DNA from: Lachnospiraceae bacterium
GTDB lineage: Bacteria > Bacillota > Clostridia > Lachnospirales > Lachnospiraceae
Direction: 5' to 3'
Length of the DNA stretch: 64,000 nucleotides
NCBI GenBank assembly: GCA_017544835.1
Contig: JAFYDI010000078.1
Location: 1-64,000 of the forward strand
This document shows, piece after piece, positions 7,917 through 16,835 of the stretch (positions are counted from its first letter, which is position 1; the number at the start of each line of letters is the position of its first letter). The position numbers were made by a program, and so were the translations under genes. Under the pieces are notes generated by a model. It saw nothing but the letters and a program-made list of their open reading frames with translations, did not search any database and had not been told where the DNA came from.

Positions 7917-8180
7917 ATGGAAATGGATAAGAAGATCAAGCTCACCAAAGACATTAATGTTACCGAGCTTGACGGCGAAAAGGTTATGGTTGATTTTGAA
8001 ACAGGTAAGTATTTCATTATCAAAGGTTGTGGCAATGATATTTGGGATATGCTCGGCAACGAAATATCTCCCAATGAAATCATCGATAAACTTCTCTCAG
8101 AGTATGATGTAAGTCGCGAAGAATGTACTCAGTCAGTAATGGATTTCCTTGGCAAAATGGAAGAATATAACTTCATTTAA
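7917..8180 (+). CDS. PqqD-family RiPP recognition protein (B1-like)
   Basis: 87 residues covering one full PqqD domain: the strand pattern VTELDGEKVMVDFETGKYFII, then GNDIWDML and the helices NEIIDKLLSEYDVSREEC and VMDFLGKMEEYNFI. PqqD/RRE proteins bind the leader of a RiPP precursor and present it to the processing enzyme. It stands directly after the B2 peptidase, the usual split B1/B2 order inverted. No fused catalytic domain is present, unlike the PqqD domain in 25832-27007. Confidence 0.85.
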   Translation: MEMDKKIKLTKDINVTELDGEKVMVDFETGKYFIIKGCGNDIWDMLGNEISPNEIIDKLLSEYDVSREECTQSVMDFLGKMEEYNFI

Positions 8181-8215
8181 ATGTATTCTTATTCTTTATA
8201 TTAGGTGGAATTGTT

Positions 8216-9280
8216 ATGGTTTTCGGAATATGCGGATATGGCAACTCCGGTGCAAGCGCTATAGTTGACTATCTGAGAGGATATTCAGACATTAAAATGT
8301 TTAACAGGTTCGAATTCCAATTGCTTCATGAAGTGGATGGAATTAACGACTTAAAGTATTATCTTACAGGCAATCGCGAGCGTATTGCCTGTAATACTGC
8401 TATTCATCGTTTTATAAAGTTGCAGGAAAAAGGTTCTTTTGCTTCCGGTATGCGTTCCATTCTGGGCGAAAGATACGATGAATGGTGGAAATCATATATA
8501 AACAGTCTCATTCAGGCATCCTGGGATGGAGAGGATAGTTTATACGACGGAACCGAGTTACAACGCGGACGCTTGTATAGAAAGCTTTATTATCGTCAGT
8601 TAATCATGCGCGCGAAGTCTTCCGGGTCTCCTTATCGTATACAGTTAACCACCCTCAGAAAGCGTTATTTTTCCATGATGACCGAAGAAGAATTTGATTC
8701 AGTCACGAAGAAATACATATCTGAGTTGTTTGGGCTACTGAATCTTTCCTTATCAGACAAGGTTATGGTTGATATGCTCTTCTCTTCCACAGATACCTCT
8801 CGCGGAATGGAGTTCTTTGATGATGCAAGAGCCATTATCGTCAATCGCGAGCCCAGAGATGTATATGTATCATCTAAAGTTCACCCCGAAGATTCCAGAT
8901 TTATGCCCAACGGTTCGGTCAAGGAATTCATTTCTTATTACAAGAACATGCAGAGATTTATCAAATCGTCTCCCAATACATTAGTGGTTCAATATGAAGA
9001 CTTGATTTATAAATACAGAGAAACCGCCGAGGCTATTCGTAAATTTTTAGGAATTGAATCTCTTCCCGATAGAGAATTCAAGTATTTTAATCCCACTGTT
9101 TCCGTTAAGTACACTCATAGAACTTCTGTCTACGAGCAATATGCATCAGATGTTAAGGAGATTGAGGAACAGTTATCCGAATACTTGTATGACTATGACA
9201 GCGTTAAATCGCCTTTACTCGATGAAGAGCTTGTTAAACAAGCTAATTCCGTTGGCTATCGCGGTCTTAACGAGAAATAG
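8216..9280 (+). CDS. Sulfotransferase family protein
   Basis: 354 residues. The N terminus FGICGYGNSGASAIVDYL has the position and shape of the 5'-phosphosulfate loop of PAPS-dependent sulfotransferases, and AIIVNREPRDVYVSSK (about 220-235) matches the 3'-phosphate-binding segment with its Arg and Asp-Val-Tyr-x-Ser. The C-terminal part has VVQYEDLIYKYRETAEAIRKFLG, also typical. It would move a sulfuryl group from PAPS to a sugar or peptide. It lies 35 bases after the PqqD gene and just before sugar-nucleotide genes, so it may decorate either the RiPP or the surface glycan. Start is the ATG at 8216 after AGGTGG. Confidence 0.75.
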   Translation: MVFGICGYGNSGASAIVDYLRGYSDIKMFNRFEFQLLHEVDGINDLKYYLTGNRERIACNTAIHRFIKLQEKGSFASGMRSILGERYDEWWKSYINSLIQASWDGEDSLYDGTELQRGRLYRKLYYRQLIMRAKSSGSPYRIQLTTLRKRYFSMMTEEEFDSVTKKYISELFGLLNLSLSDKVMVDMLFSSTDTSRGMEFFDDARAIIVNREPRDVYVSSKVHPEDSRFMPNGSVKEFISYYKNMQRFIKSSPNTLVVQYEDLIYKYRETAEAIRKFLGIESLPDREFKYFNPTVSVKYTHRTSVYEQYASDVKEIEEQLSEYLYDYDSVKSPLLDEELVKQANSVGYRGLNEK

Positions 9281-9301
9281 CATTTTAAAGGAGTTTTAAT
9301 A

Positions 9302-10021
9302 ATGGCTAATATAGCACTCATTATTGCAGGTGGCGTTGGTGCCCGCATGAATCAGGACATTCCTAAGCAGTTTTTAAACGTTTTTGATAAGCCGATAATT
9401 GTATATACCATGGAGGCCTTTCAGAAGCATCCGAGTATCGATTCAATTACTGTTGTATGCCTTGACGGATGGCATGATGTATTAAGAGCATATGCTAAAC
9501 AGTTTGGAATTACCAAATTAGACAGCGTCGTTTCCGGCGGTCAGAACGGTCAGGATTCTATAAGAAATGGCTTGTATGATATTTACGAACGTTTTTCTTC
9601 AGATGACGATATTGTATTAATACACGACGCCATCAGACCTATGGTCAGTCAGGATGTAATCTCCGATAACATCAGAGTGTGCCGTGCGCATGGCAATGCT
9701 ATTACAGTTGTGCCTTGTACAGCAGCAATGCTTAAGACATTTGATTCTTTATCCTCTGAGGAGCAGGTACCTCGTGACAATCTTAAAATAACACAGACCC
9801 CTCAGTCTTTCTTTATCAAGGATATTGTTACGGCTCACAAGGAAGCATTATCAAGAGGCATTACCAATTCCGTTGCTTCCTGCACCATGTATATTGAACT
9901 TGGCAAGAAGTTATTCATGTCGATGGGTTCTGAGAAAAATTTGAAGCTGACTTCCGTTGAAGATATTGAAATATTTAAGGCTTTGCTTATGTCCAAAGAT
10001 GAGGGATGGCTTAAACGATGA
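9302..10021 (+). CDS. IspD/TarI-type cytidylyltransferase
   Basis: 239 residues, the normal length of the family. The nucleotide-binding signature IIAGGVGARMNQDIPKQFL is at the N terminus, and HDAIRPMVS and QTPQSF follow. It transfers CMP from CTP to a polyol phosphate: methylerythritol phosphate in isoprenoid synthesis (IspD) or ribitol/other polyol phosphate in surface polymer synthesis (TarI). Overlap by four bases (ATGA) with an epimerase/dehydratase gene and the surrounding glycan locus favour a role in making a CDP-activated surface sugar or polyol, but sequence alone does not settle the substrate. Confidence 0.85.
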   Translation: MANIALIIAGGVGARMNQDIPKQFLNVFDKPIIVYTMEAFQKHPSIDSITVVCLDGWHDVLRAYAKQFGITKLDSVVSGGQNGQDSIRNGLYDIYERFSSDDDIVLIHDAIRPMVSQDVISDNIRVCRAHGNAITVVPCTAAMLKTFDSLSSEEQVPRDNLKITQTPQSFFIKDIVTAHKEALSRGITNSVASCTMYIELGKKLFMSMGSEKNLKLTSVEDIEIFKALLMSKDEGWLKR

Positions 10022-11028
10022 GTTACTCTGAAAGCATTAAAACCGCTGCTAAGCAGTATGATTTTTCAAATAAAAAGATTTTAATTACAGGAGCTTCCGG
10101 ACTGGTCGGCTCCTGTATTATTGATATTCTGAAAGAGTGTAACGCACTTAACAATTCCGGCATTACGATATATGCTCTTGGGCGAAATAGAGAACGCCTT
10201 CTGAAGCGTTTCGGATCCGATGTGATATGTATTGAGCAAGACATTCGCAACCCTTTGAATGCATCCGACGAATATGACTACATAATTCACGCTGCCAGCA
10301 ATGCAGATCCACTTCGTTACGCTGTCGAACCGGTTGAAACCATTCTTACCAACATCGAAGGCTGCAAGAATGTTTTTGAATATGCGAGGGTTCATAAGAA
10401 TACGCGTGTACTCCTTACTTCAACTTTTGAAGTATATGGGAAAATAGAGGATGTTGATACATATTCCGAAGACATGTATGGTGCTTTCGATTTTCACTTA
10501 TTAAGGAACGGATATACCGAAAGTAAACGTTGTTCAGAGATGCTGGCCTGCAGTTATAGCGACGAGTATGGCATCGATGTCGTGATAGCAAGGCTTGCAA
10601 GCATTTATGGACCGACAATGATTGCTTCCGACAGTAAAGCCCATGCCCAATTTCTTCGTAACGGGGTCAACGGCGAGGATATAGTTTTAAAGAGTGAAGG
10701 TCTTCCTCGCAGAACATATTGTTACGTTATCGATGCCGCAACGGCCATTCTTTCAATCCTGTTAAATGGTGAGTCCGGTGAAGCCTACAATGTTTCGAAT
10801 GAGCAATCCATTTGTTCCATAAGAGAGTTCGCCACTACAGTCGCTGATCTTTCAGGCCATAAAGTCATTATGGATCTTCCCAATGCTACTGAAGCCAAGG
10901 GATTTTCAAAGCCCCAGAACTGCATTCTGGACAATTCAAAATTGAGAGCACTCGGATGGCAAGGTCATTTTACTCTTACCGAAGGAATTCAAGAAACGCT
11001 TAAAGCATTAAAAGAGAAAAAGGATTAG
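10018..11028 (+). CDS. NAD-dependent epimerase/dehydratase (extended SDR)
   Basis: 336 residues. The Rossmann motif ITGASGLVGSCI is at about 22-33, with the catalytic Tyr-x-x-x-Lys as YTESKRCSE (about 163). HAASNADP and RLASIYGP are further extended-SDR landmarks. Such enzymes interconvert nucleotide-activated sugars. It overlaps the cytidylyltransferase by four bases and probably works on its product or the precursor. It ends the plus-strand operon, followed at once by a bidirectional terminator. Confidence 0.85.
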   Translation: MSYSESIKTAAKQYDFSNKKILITGASGLVGSCIIDILKECNALNNSGITIYALGRNRERLLKRFGSDVICIEQDIRNPLNASDEYDYIIHAASNADPLRYAVEPVETILTNIEGCKNVFEYARVHKNTRVLLTSTFEVYGKIEDVDTYSEDMYGAFDFHLLRNGYTESKRCSEMLACSYSDEYGIDVVIARLASIYGPTMIASDSKAHAQFLRNGVNGEDIVLKSEGLPRRTYCYVIDAATAILSILLNGESGEAYNVSNEQSICSIREFATTVADLSGHKVIMDLPNATEAKGFSKPQNCILDNSKLRALGWQGHFTLTEGIQETLKALKEKKD

Positions 11029-11055
11029 GATAGCAATACTATCCCAATCCTTTTT
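11017..11055. terminator. Bidirectional terminator between convergent operons
   Basis: AAAAAGGATT-A-GGATAG, a 5-base loop, and CTATCC-C-AATCCTTTTT form a long stem flanked by A and T runs on both sides. It serves the epimerase (plus) and the transglutaminase-like gene at 11067 (minus). Confidence 0.9.
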
Positions 11056-11066
11056 ATAACTAAATA

Positions 11067-12446
11067 TCAGCGTTCTCTTAAGAATCCTTTTAAAAACCAT
11101 TTGGAGCCACTTGCAGTTTTTGTTATAGCCTCCCACTCTACATAATGGTCACTATCAACCCACTTATCCATTGTAGGCAAACTAACAATTCTATCAACCA
11201 CAACAGCAGGATCCCTACTTGTTTTTGCTTCTCTGATAACTCCTTGTCCTACAGTTATGTACTTTCCGTCTATTAATACACAAACATTAACCGTTTTGCC
11301 TTCATTAACGACGGCCGTCGCAGCTTCTTTGACAATCGGCTCACTCTTTGTAGCTTCTTTTACTTCAGGTTTCTCGCCTTCATACCCAACCGTCTTAGTA
11401 GTTCCATCCTGCTTATACGCAATTCCTGTAGATGTAGCATCTACAAGCGTAATAGTGCTCTTACCGCTTCCGTTAAGGATTACCTTAGCGTCACCGCCTT
11501 CGGCGGTATTCTGCATAATGCTGTTGGTCTTTGTATCTACATAGTACCAATAACCATCTTCAAAAGCCATCTTACCTACTATATCATGTACATACCAATT
11601 AGTATATTTAGTTGATGTTGATGCAAATGTTCCACTATAGTTCCAAGGAGCCCATGATACATGAGAGTTCTTATCATTTGTTACAAACTCTTTGTCATTT
11701 CTTAATAAGAACTTACGTGAAGTTAAACCGCTCTTGGAACTTCTGGTATCATCCCATGTTGAGTCGATATGATACCACTGTCCATCTAGATAAACTGCTG
11801 TCCAGCCATGATTGATAGCTTCAGATGACATGTAAATTGCATTAATACCCTGATCTGCCAATAATAAATTTAATGCTTTTGTATAGCCTGAGCAGACACC
11901 GGTCTTATCGCCGAGGACACCACCTACGCCATATGACTGGTACGCTACATACTTATATGATGCAAGTTCAACGATACTGTCATGAAGATACATAATCTTA
12001 TCAAGATCTGTCATCTTAGGTTCAATACCGGCTTTAATTGCGGAAACGTTAGCTTCAAGTCTTTTATATCTTGCCGCCACGTCCGAATCAACATTCGTTA
12101 AAGCAAATGATTTAACATATTTGCCGCTTGTAGAGAATTTGTAGCTCAAATTAGAGTAATACGCCGCTACCATCCATTTACTGTCATCAGCCGATTTTAA
12201 CTCGTTGAAAAGAGTAGCAAGCTCTGAACTTGTAATTCTGTACTGATATAAGTTATGAGATGATTGGTCAACTGTATTAATCATCTGTAAAAGTTCCTGC
12301 CTGACCTGAGTCTTCGCTGTAGCTGTAGCTGCTTCAACAGGTTTCGCGGGAAACAGTGAAACCGTGATAATCACTGCAAGAAACAGTCCCTGAATACGTT
12401 TAAAAATCTGTTTTGTGTTGTTCTTTTCCTTCATCTTCATCTTCAT
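11067..12446 (-). CDS. Secreted transglutaminase-like protein 2
   Basis: 459 residues with an N-terminal Lys-rich stretch and hydrophobic segment (about 17-40, ending VEAATA) that looks like a signal peptide. The transglutaminase-like core has Cys in GDKTGVCSGYTKAL, His in INHGWTAVY and Asp in WYHIDSTWDD. The WYVHDIVGKMAFEDGYWYY motif after it is shared with the protein at 4006-5937; the two are clear relatives but this one lacks the duplicated N-terminal domains and has its own C-terminal extension (about 360-459). It sits behind a second c-di-GMP-I riboswitch. Likely a surface peptidase or cross-linker controlled by c-di-GMP; substrate unknown. Confidence 0.8.
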   Translation of the reverse strand: MKMKMKEKNNTKQIFKRIQGLFLAVIITVSLFPAKPVEAATATAKTQVRQELLQMINTVDQSSHNLYQYRITSSELATLFNELKSADDSKWMVAAYYSNLSYKFSTSGKYVKSFALTNVDSDVAARYKRLEANVSAIKAGIEPKMTDLDKIMYLHDSIVELASYKYVAYQSYGVGGVLGDKTGVCSGYTKALNLLLADQGINAIYMSSEAINHGWTAVYLDGQWYHIDSTWDDTRSSKSGLTSRKFLLRNDKEFVTNDKNSHVSWAPWNYSGTFASTSTKYTNWYVHDIVGKMAFEDGYWYYVDTKTNSIMQNTAEGGDAKVILNGSGKSTITLVDATSTGIAYKQDGTTKTVGYEGEKPEVKEATKSEPIVKEAATAVVNEGKTVNVCVLIDGKYITVGQGVIREAKTSRDPAVVVDRIVSLPTMDKWVDSDHYVEWEAITKTASGSKWFLKGFLRER

Positions 12447-12501
12447 GCTCCTTTAATCAATTAACCAACTAATTATGGGCATTTATAAGATTCCAGCTCA
12501 T

Positions 12502-12531
12502 AAAAAAATCACTTGTATAGAATACAAGTGA
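12502..12531 (-). terminator. Riboswitch 2 expression-platform terminator
   Basis: On the minus strand TCACTTGTAT and ATACAAGTGA form a strong stem followed by TTTTTTT, between the second c-di-GMP aptamer and the start at 12446. Confidence 0.88.
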
Positions 12532-12546
12532 CTGCTCCATAAAATA

Positions 12547-12640
12547 GTTCGGTTGCCAGGCTGCCATGAGGTCTTCCATACCCCTTTAGGCCCTTGGTTC
12601 TGCGTCCCACACTTTCATGTGGTTTGCCCTTGTCGCTTAT
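12547..12640 (-). ncRNA. Cyclic-di-GMP-I (GEMM) riboswitch 2
   Basis: The minus strand carries GGGCAAACCACA, a GAAA-loop hairpin, GTGGGACGCAGAACC, AAGGGCCTAAAG, a second hairpin and GGCAGCCTGG, the same ordered elements as at 6030-6120. One position in the usual GACGCAAAGCC run reads GACGCAGAACC. A promoter and a terminator flank it. It controls the second secreted transglutaminase-like gene. Confidence 0.92.
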
Positions 12641-12651
12641 TCTATGGTCAC

Positions 12652-12680
12652 ATCATATATGATAAATTGCTCGCAATCAA
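12652..12680 (-). promoter_or_regulatory. Promoter of riboswitch 2 transcript
   Basis: On the minus strand TTGATT (12675-12680) and TATGAT (12652-12657) are 17 bases apart, placing the start of transcription just upstream of the aptamer. Confidence 0.65.
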
Positions 12681-12703
12681 TAGGAAAAAGGTACCAATTT
12701 GCG

Positions 12704-13723
12704 TTAATTTTCCTTTAATTTCGCCCTTTTCTTTAAGCCTTCAACCAAAAAGTAAGAACCTGTAGCTACAATTATTGTTCCAGTAAAAAACAGTGTAATC
12801 TTAACAGCCGGTAGCAAATGTACATAACTGTCGAGCCTAACAATCAATAAAGCAATTACTTTTTGCCATATAAACATAGGCATCGATAATAAAGCCAGCT
12901 TCGAAACAAGCAAACTATCGAAATTAGCAGTCGCACTCTTTCCGGATAACATGGCACCTATACCAATGGCGAAAGCCAACACCACCAATCTCTTGAGTTC
13001 CTCCAAGCTGAATAATGTTACCAAAGTAGCAAACGACATGCACGCCATTTCTATAGCGGTCATTATGCCTTTGTTCGTTCTTTTACCGATTAAGAAAAGA
13101 TTCGAAATACTACAGATAAAAACTCCCAGCATTATCCCACAAAAAGCGCGAACTATATCATTAGGCCATATTCTGCTGCCAAAATCAGCACGGCCATAAT
13201 AAAGAACCGCTGAGAATCCTGAAATAATAGTTACCAAGTACTTATTCTTTATCTGACAAAGAATTGTAACCAGCGGAAATACCAAAAGCATAGCCGACAA
13301 AAACCAAATCGGTCCTAAAACTTGCTTTGATTGAACCGCTTCACCTATCAATAGCACTTCAAACGGATAAGTTGCAAAATGGGCAAAAAATTGTGATGGA
13401 TTGCTCCTTAATAAAGAATATTCGGCACTAAGTATGTAAGCTATAGTAATAGCTACAGTGGTGTATGGAATGAATGCTTTAAACTTTTGAATCGTGTAGG
13501 AAATACTGCTTTTGAAAATATCATCATTACTATCCGAATTCTCAAAATGCTTATATGTAAAATATCCAGTCACCACAAAGAAGAACTCCACCCAAATCCA
13601 ACAAGACCTACCAAGATAGTCTTCACCGGAAAAAGGATTACCTAAATAATAAATGTGGTAAATCATTATCATTATAGTTGCTATAAATTTCCACAAATCC
13701 GCAATAGATAATCTTTTACGCAC
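12704..13723 (-). CDS. Acyltransferase 3 family membrane protein, paralogue A
   Basis: 339 residues with about ten membrane segments and the acyltransferase-3 start: LWKFIATIMIMIYHIYYLG, where the His is the conserved catalytic candidate, then WVEFFFVVTGYFTY. Such proteins O-acylate (often acetylate) sugars during surface polymer synthesis. It is strongly similar along its length to 16836-17837 (for example VLGP-WFLSAMLLVFPLVT and LYYGRADF in both). GTG start after GAGGAGG. It is the last gene of the glycan run before riboswitch 2. Confidence 0.85.
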   Translation of the reverse strand: MRKRLSIADLWKFIATIMIMIYHIYYLGNPFSGEDYLGRSCWIWVEFFFVVTGYFTYKHFENSDSNDDIFKSSISYTIQKFKAFIPYTTVAITIAYILSAEYSLLRSNPSQFFAHFATYPFEVLLIGEAVQSKQVLGPIWFLSAMLLVFPLVTILCQIKNKYLVTIISGFSAVLYYGRADFGSRIWPNDIVRAFCGIMLGVFICSISNLFLIGKRTNKGIMTAIEMACMSFATLVTLFSLEELKRLVVLAFAIGIGAMLSGKSATANFDSLLVSKLALLSMPMFIWQKVIALLIVRLDSYVHLLPAVKITLFFTGTIIVATGSYFLVEGLKKRAKLKEN

Positions 13724-13750
13724 GACCGTAATCCTCCTCTAATACTCGTA

Positions 13751-15460
13751 TCACTCGCCAATTATGCTTTTCAACACTAACCGCAGTTTATTCATCGCAT
13801 CAGCCGGAACATAAGACAAATCCGATGTACCCTGTGCTCTTTCTACAACCACTTCTTCATTGCCCTCATCCAGTAATCTGGCGGCGTAAGTTATTGTTTC
13901 AACCTCACCATTGTCAATTCTGGTAGAGAATAAGCATGCATTCAGATTGTCCACTCCGGAAAAGAAATAGTTACCGGTAAGTTCCGGATATCCGTTATTG
14001 GCGGCTATACGGAGAAGGAATCGGTTAGTCTGCCAGAATACATTTCCTGTAATAGAAAATTCGCTCGGCACCTGCACGGCTGCAAATATAGCAGATGAGC
14101 AACCATCATATAAAGAATGGTTTCTGTATGTATGATAATCAGTAACACCGTTTACTAATGCGCCTTTAACATCTGCATACATAGGCTGGGTTGGATTGGT
14201 AACATCACAGCTCTCAAATACCAGATTATTCTGTATTGCAAACTTGCTGGCCGGAACCAGACTCTGGAAGTCATCATACTGTACAATTCCGCAATAGCAA
14301 TGCGAGAAAATATTATTATTAATCGTCACATTTTCCTGTCTGTCTGTAACAGTTATACCCACATCCGAATATCCGCTACTGTACACCCCATCAAAGACAT
14401 TGTTTAAAATCGAAATATTCTTAGCAACACCGGAAATCTGAACGCCGTTACCGTATCTTATGCCTTCAGCCGTTACAGCACCGCCAATATTTCTAAACAA
14501 ACAATTGCTGACAGAAACATCATCACAGTTAAATATTGTCGCACCGCTAACACCAACATTACGAATTTCAAGGTCAGATACAATTACATTTCTGACCTCT
14601 CTGAAATTAAGCCCGTGTCGTCCGATAGATACCCTTATTTCATGCTCATTAGGATCAGATTCGCTATACAAATACAGCACTCCATGCATCCAATCCACTA
14701 CCCAGCAATTATCTTTTCTATCGCCCACAATCTGGGCAAAATTACTCTCAGCCATCTCTTCGACAGGAATCGTAATTCTGTTCCAGTTACACTCGCCATC
14801 AATGTATAACTGCCCAAAGTTATAGCTCAAATTACTGCTCGACTCTTTATTGTTAAACTCAGTTCTGGACAGGTCCACAGCCCAAAGGTTCTCATATCCT
14901 CTGACAGCAAAAAAAGACTCCTCAATCTTCTGTGAAAAATCAAGTACCGGTCTAGGTCCCTCTCCATAGCTGCAGAATACGGTATTATCCCCAACATAGA
15001 ACATATCACTCATATCAAATGTATCGCCGCACTTAAGAAGCACCGCTATCCCTGCACTTTGAGACATTTTCTCAAACGTCTTCTTGGCCGTCTGAGGGGT
15101 TCTGCCATCGTTTAAATCATTACCTTCGCTCGATGATACATAGATAATCGTCCGCTTGGAAGAAACAGCCTCCGACACATCTTTATATGCCCCGTTAATC
15201 AGCTGATTCTTATAGATTAAATCGAAAACATCTTCATGATTAAGCAGTTTCTTGGCAATCTCATCTACAGATGTATATTCCTCTTGAGAAGGTATAACTC
15301 TGCTGCTCTGCGTGGTAATGGTATCATCGCCGAGTTCCAAATCACTTATACTATGATCGGGAATCCAAACCGTATAGTCCGGTCCGCTCTGCGTGGTACA
15401 TGCAGTCAGAATCATCATTCCCGCCGCCATTATACTTAATAATGCTTTCTTAATTCTCAT
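13751..15460 (-). CDS. Right-handed beta-helix surface lipoprotein
   Basis: 569 residues. The signal peptide ends in a lipobox (ILTAC, Cys at about 21), so it is expected to be lipid-anchored outside the cell. A Pro-Ser-rich start leads to SSEGNDLNDGRTPQTAKKTF, the typical beginning of parallel beta-helix proteins, and then irregular Asn-rich rungs such as VTINNNIFSHCYCGIV and ISILNNVFDGVYSSG (about 300-420). Beta-helix folds usually bind or cleave polysaccharides, or act as epimerases. No catalytic signature is recognised. It lies between a glycosyltransferase (8-base gap) and an acyltransferase, so it may act on the polymer made here. Confidence 0.75.
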   Translation of the reverse strand: MRIKKALLSIMAAGMMILTACTTQSGPDYTVWIPDHSISDLELGDDTITTQSSRVIPSQEEYTSVDEIAKKLLNHEDVFDLIYKNQLINGAYKDVSEAVSSKRTIIYVSSSEGNDLNDGRTPQTAKKTFEKMSQSAGIAVLLKCGDTFDMSDMFYVGDNTVFCSYGEGPRPVLDFSQKIEESFFAVRGYENLWAVDLSRTEFNNKESSSNLSYNFGQLYIDGECNWNRITIPVEEMAESNFAQIVGDRKDNCWVVDWMHGVLYLYSESDPNEHEIRVSIGRHGLNFREVRNVIVSDLEIRNVGVSGATIFNCDDVSVSNCLFRNIGGAVTAEGIRYGNGVQISGVAKNISILNNVFDGVYSSGYSDVGITVTDRQENVTINNNIFSHCYCGIVQYDDFQSLVPASKFAIQNNLVFESCDVTNPTQPMYADVKGALVNGVTDYHTYRNHSLYDGCSSAIFAAVQVPSEFSITGNVFWQTNRFLLRIAANNGYPELTGNYFFSGVDNLNACLFSTRIDNGEVETITYAARLLDEGNEEVVVERAQGTSDLSYVPADAMNKLRLVLKSIIGE

Positions 15461-15468
15461 AGTTTCAC

Positions 15469-16710
15469 CTATTTGTGTAAATTGATTGCTTTATAATATA
15501 TTTTCTCCAAAACCGGGTAGTGCGAGTCTGCCATGTGATTACGTGCAAAGAGTTCTCGTGACTTCTCACAAAGTACCTTATACTCGTCCGTACCCGATTC
15601 CGGGAATTCACTTAAAATCTTAGCCAGCGCATCTACGTCGCCGTGAGCAAAAGAAAATCCGTTTCCGTCTATAAGTTCCGGAATTCCGCCAATCTCCGAG
15701 CCTATTATGGGTCTTCCGCATTGAATTGCCTCGATAGCGGAATAGGGGCCGTTTTCATACCATTCCGAAGGAAGAATTACAGCCTTGGCATTACCCACCA
15801 CATCTATAAGCTCCTGACCGCTCTTAAAGCCCAAAAGCTTAACGGAATCAAGCTTCTTCTCCGCAACAAGTGCACTTATATCGTCCATGCAAGGGCCCTT
15901 GCCCACAATCTTAAGTTCAGACTTGCCGCCCGCCTCAAGGTATTTCTCGTAGGCTTTTATGAGCGTATTGATGCCCTTCTCGCGCGACAGTCTTCCAAAA
16001 TACAAAAAATACTGCTCGCTGTCCTCGGTTTTATTGACCGTAGGGCACTCTCTGTCAAGGAAGTTGGCCAGGTGAATAACACGTTCTTTGGCCACGCCAA
16101 ATTCGATGAACTTCTTACGATAAAACTCACTGGGAGTAATAATACAATCTATAGCGTCATAGCTCTTACGCCACTTGTGAAGATAGCCCTCGCACACATT
16201 AATCATGCTCTTAAAGAAACTGTCTTTAACACATTTCTGTCGCGCACAGTTAATATAGTGACCGCCTTTACATTTCTCACAGATTCTGCCGTGAGTCATC
16301 ATTACATAGTTAAGGCACAGCATCTTTAAATCGTGCGCCGTATATACTACCGGAAGATTGTACTTCTTACATACATCCAAAATAGAGGGAGATAACTGAT
16401 GCTGGAATATATGAAGATGCACTACGTCGGGGCGAGTGTCTTTAACAAGCTTTTCAAACTTGTCACGCGCTTCCTTGGAATAGATAATATTCTTAGCCGC
16501 ACGAATCTTAGCCTTAAAACCGCTGGGCCCGTTATAATCCACGGCCTCTACGAAATATTCTGCATAAGGGGATTCGAAATTCTTCTCATCTTTCATGGAA
16601 AAGTCAATAACTTCGTGACCTTTACTTTCAAGGAGCCTTTTAAGAGCGAAATAATAAGTCTCACTGCCCCCCTTTATGTAAAAGAATTTATTGACCATCA
16701 AAATCTTCAA
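15469..16710 (-). CDS. Glycosyltransferase family 4 (GT-B)
   Basis: A GT-B enzyme of about 413 residues. I prefer a TTG start at 16710 (product KILMVNKFFYIKGGSETYY), eight bases after AAAGGAG; an in-frame ATG at 16740 would overlap the remnant of another gene. The donor-binding C-terminal half shows YFGRLSREKGINTLIKAY, then GFKSGQELIDV and SEWYENGPYSAIEAIQCG, the usual nucleotide-sugar site with Glu-x7-Glu. It also has a small Cys cluster (CEKCKGGHYINCARQKC, about 165) seen in some family members. It adds a sugar in surface glycan synthesis; donor and acceptor are not readable. Confidence 0.88.
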   Translation of the reverse strand: MKILMVNKFFYIKGGSETYYFALKRLLESKGHEVIDFSMKDEKNFESPYAEYFVEAVDYNGPSGFKAKIRAAKNIIYSKEARDKFEKLVKDTRPDVVHLHIFQHQLSPSILDVCKKYNLPVVYTAHDLKMLCLNYVMMTHGRICEKCKGGHYINCARQKCVKDSFFKSMINVCEGYLHKWRKSYDAIDCIITPSEFYRKKFIEFGVAKERVIHLANFLDRECPTVNKTEDSEQYFLYFGRLSREKGINTLIKAYEKYLEAGGKSELKIVGKGPCMDDISALVAEKKLDSVKLLGFKSGQELIDVVGNAKAVILPSEWYENGPYSAIEAIQCGRPIIGSEIGGIPELIDGNGFSFAHGDVDALAKILSEFPESGTDEYKVLCEKSRELFARNHMADSHYPVLEKIYYKAINLHK

Positions 16711-16742
16711 ACCTAAATTCTCCTTTTCCATCACTCCCATAA

Positions 16743-16823
16743 TTATGATTCAAGAAAAACCTTCTCATCGTCAGTAACAATCATTTCAAAGCTTCACTCA
16801 GTCTTTGCCTTAAAGCTTACATC
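16743..16823 (-). pseudogene. Remnant of the 3' end of a DUF1972-type glycosyltransferase
   Basis: The last codons on the minus strand read ...DDEKVFLES-stop and match the end of the intact gene at 18040-19224 (...DYEEVFLES-stop) at both DNA and protein level. Further upstream the match continues (GATGTAAGCTTTAAGGCAAAG against GATATGAGTGTTAAGGCCAAG), then breaks with a short deletion and an in-frame TGA. The rest of the gene is missing; acyltransferase paralogue B now stands in that place. This marks a past duplication or replacement. Confidence 0.75.
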
Positions 16824-16835
16824 ACAAGTCTGTTC

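Noticed and set aside
15643..16329. A 228-codon plus-strand frame
   Set aside because: It lies fully inside the family 4 glycosyltransferase on the other strand, whose motifs are complete; no ribosome site or family resemblance.
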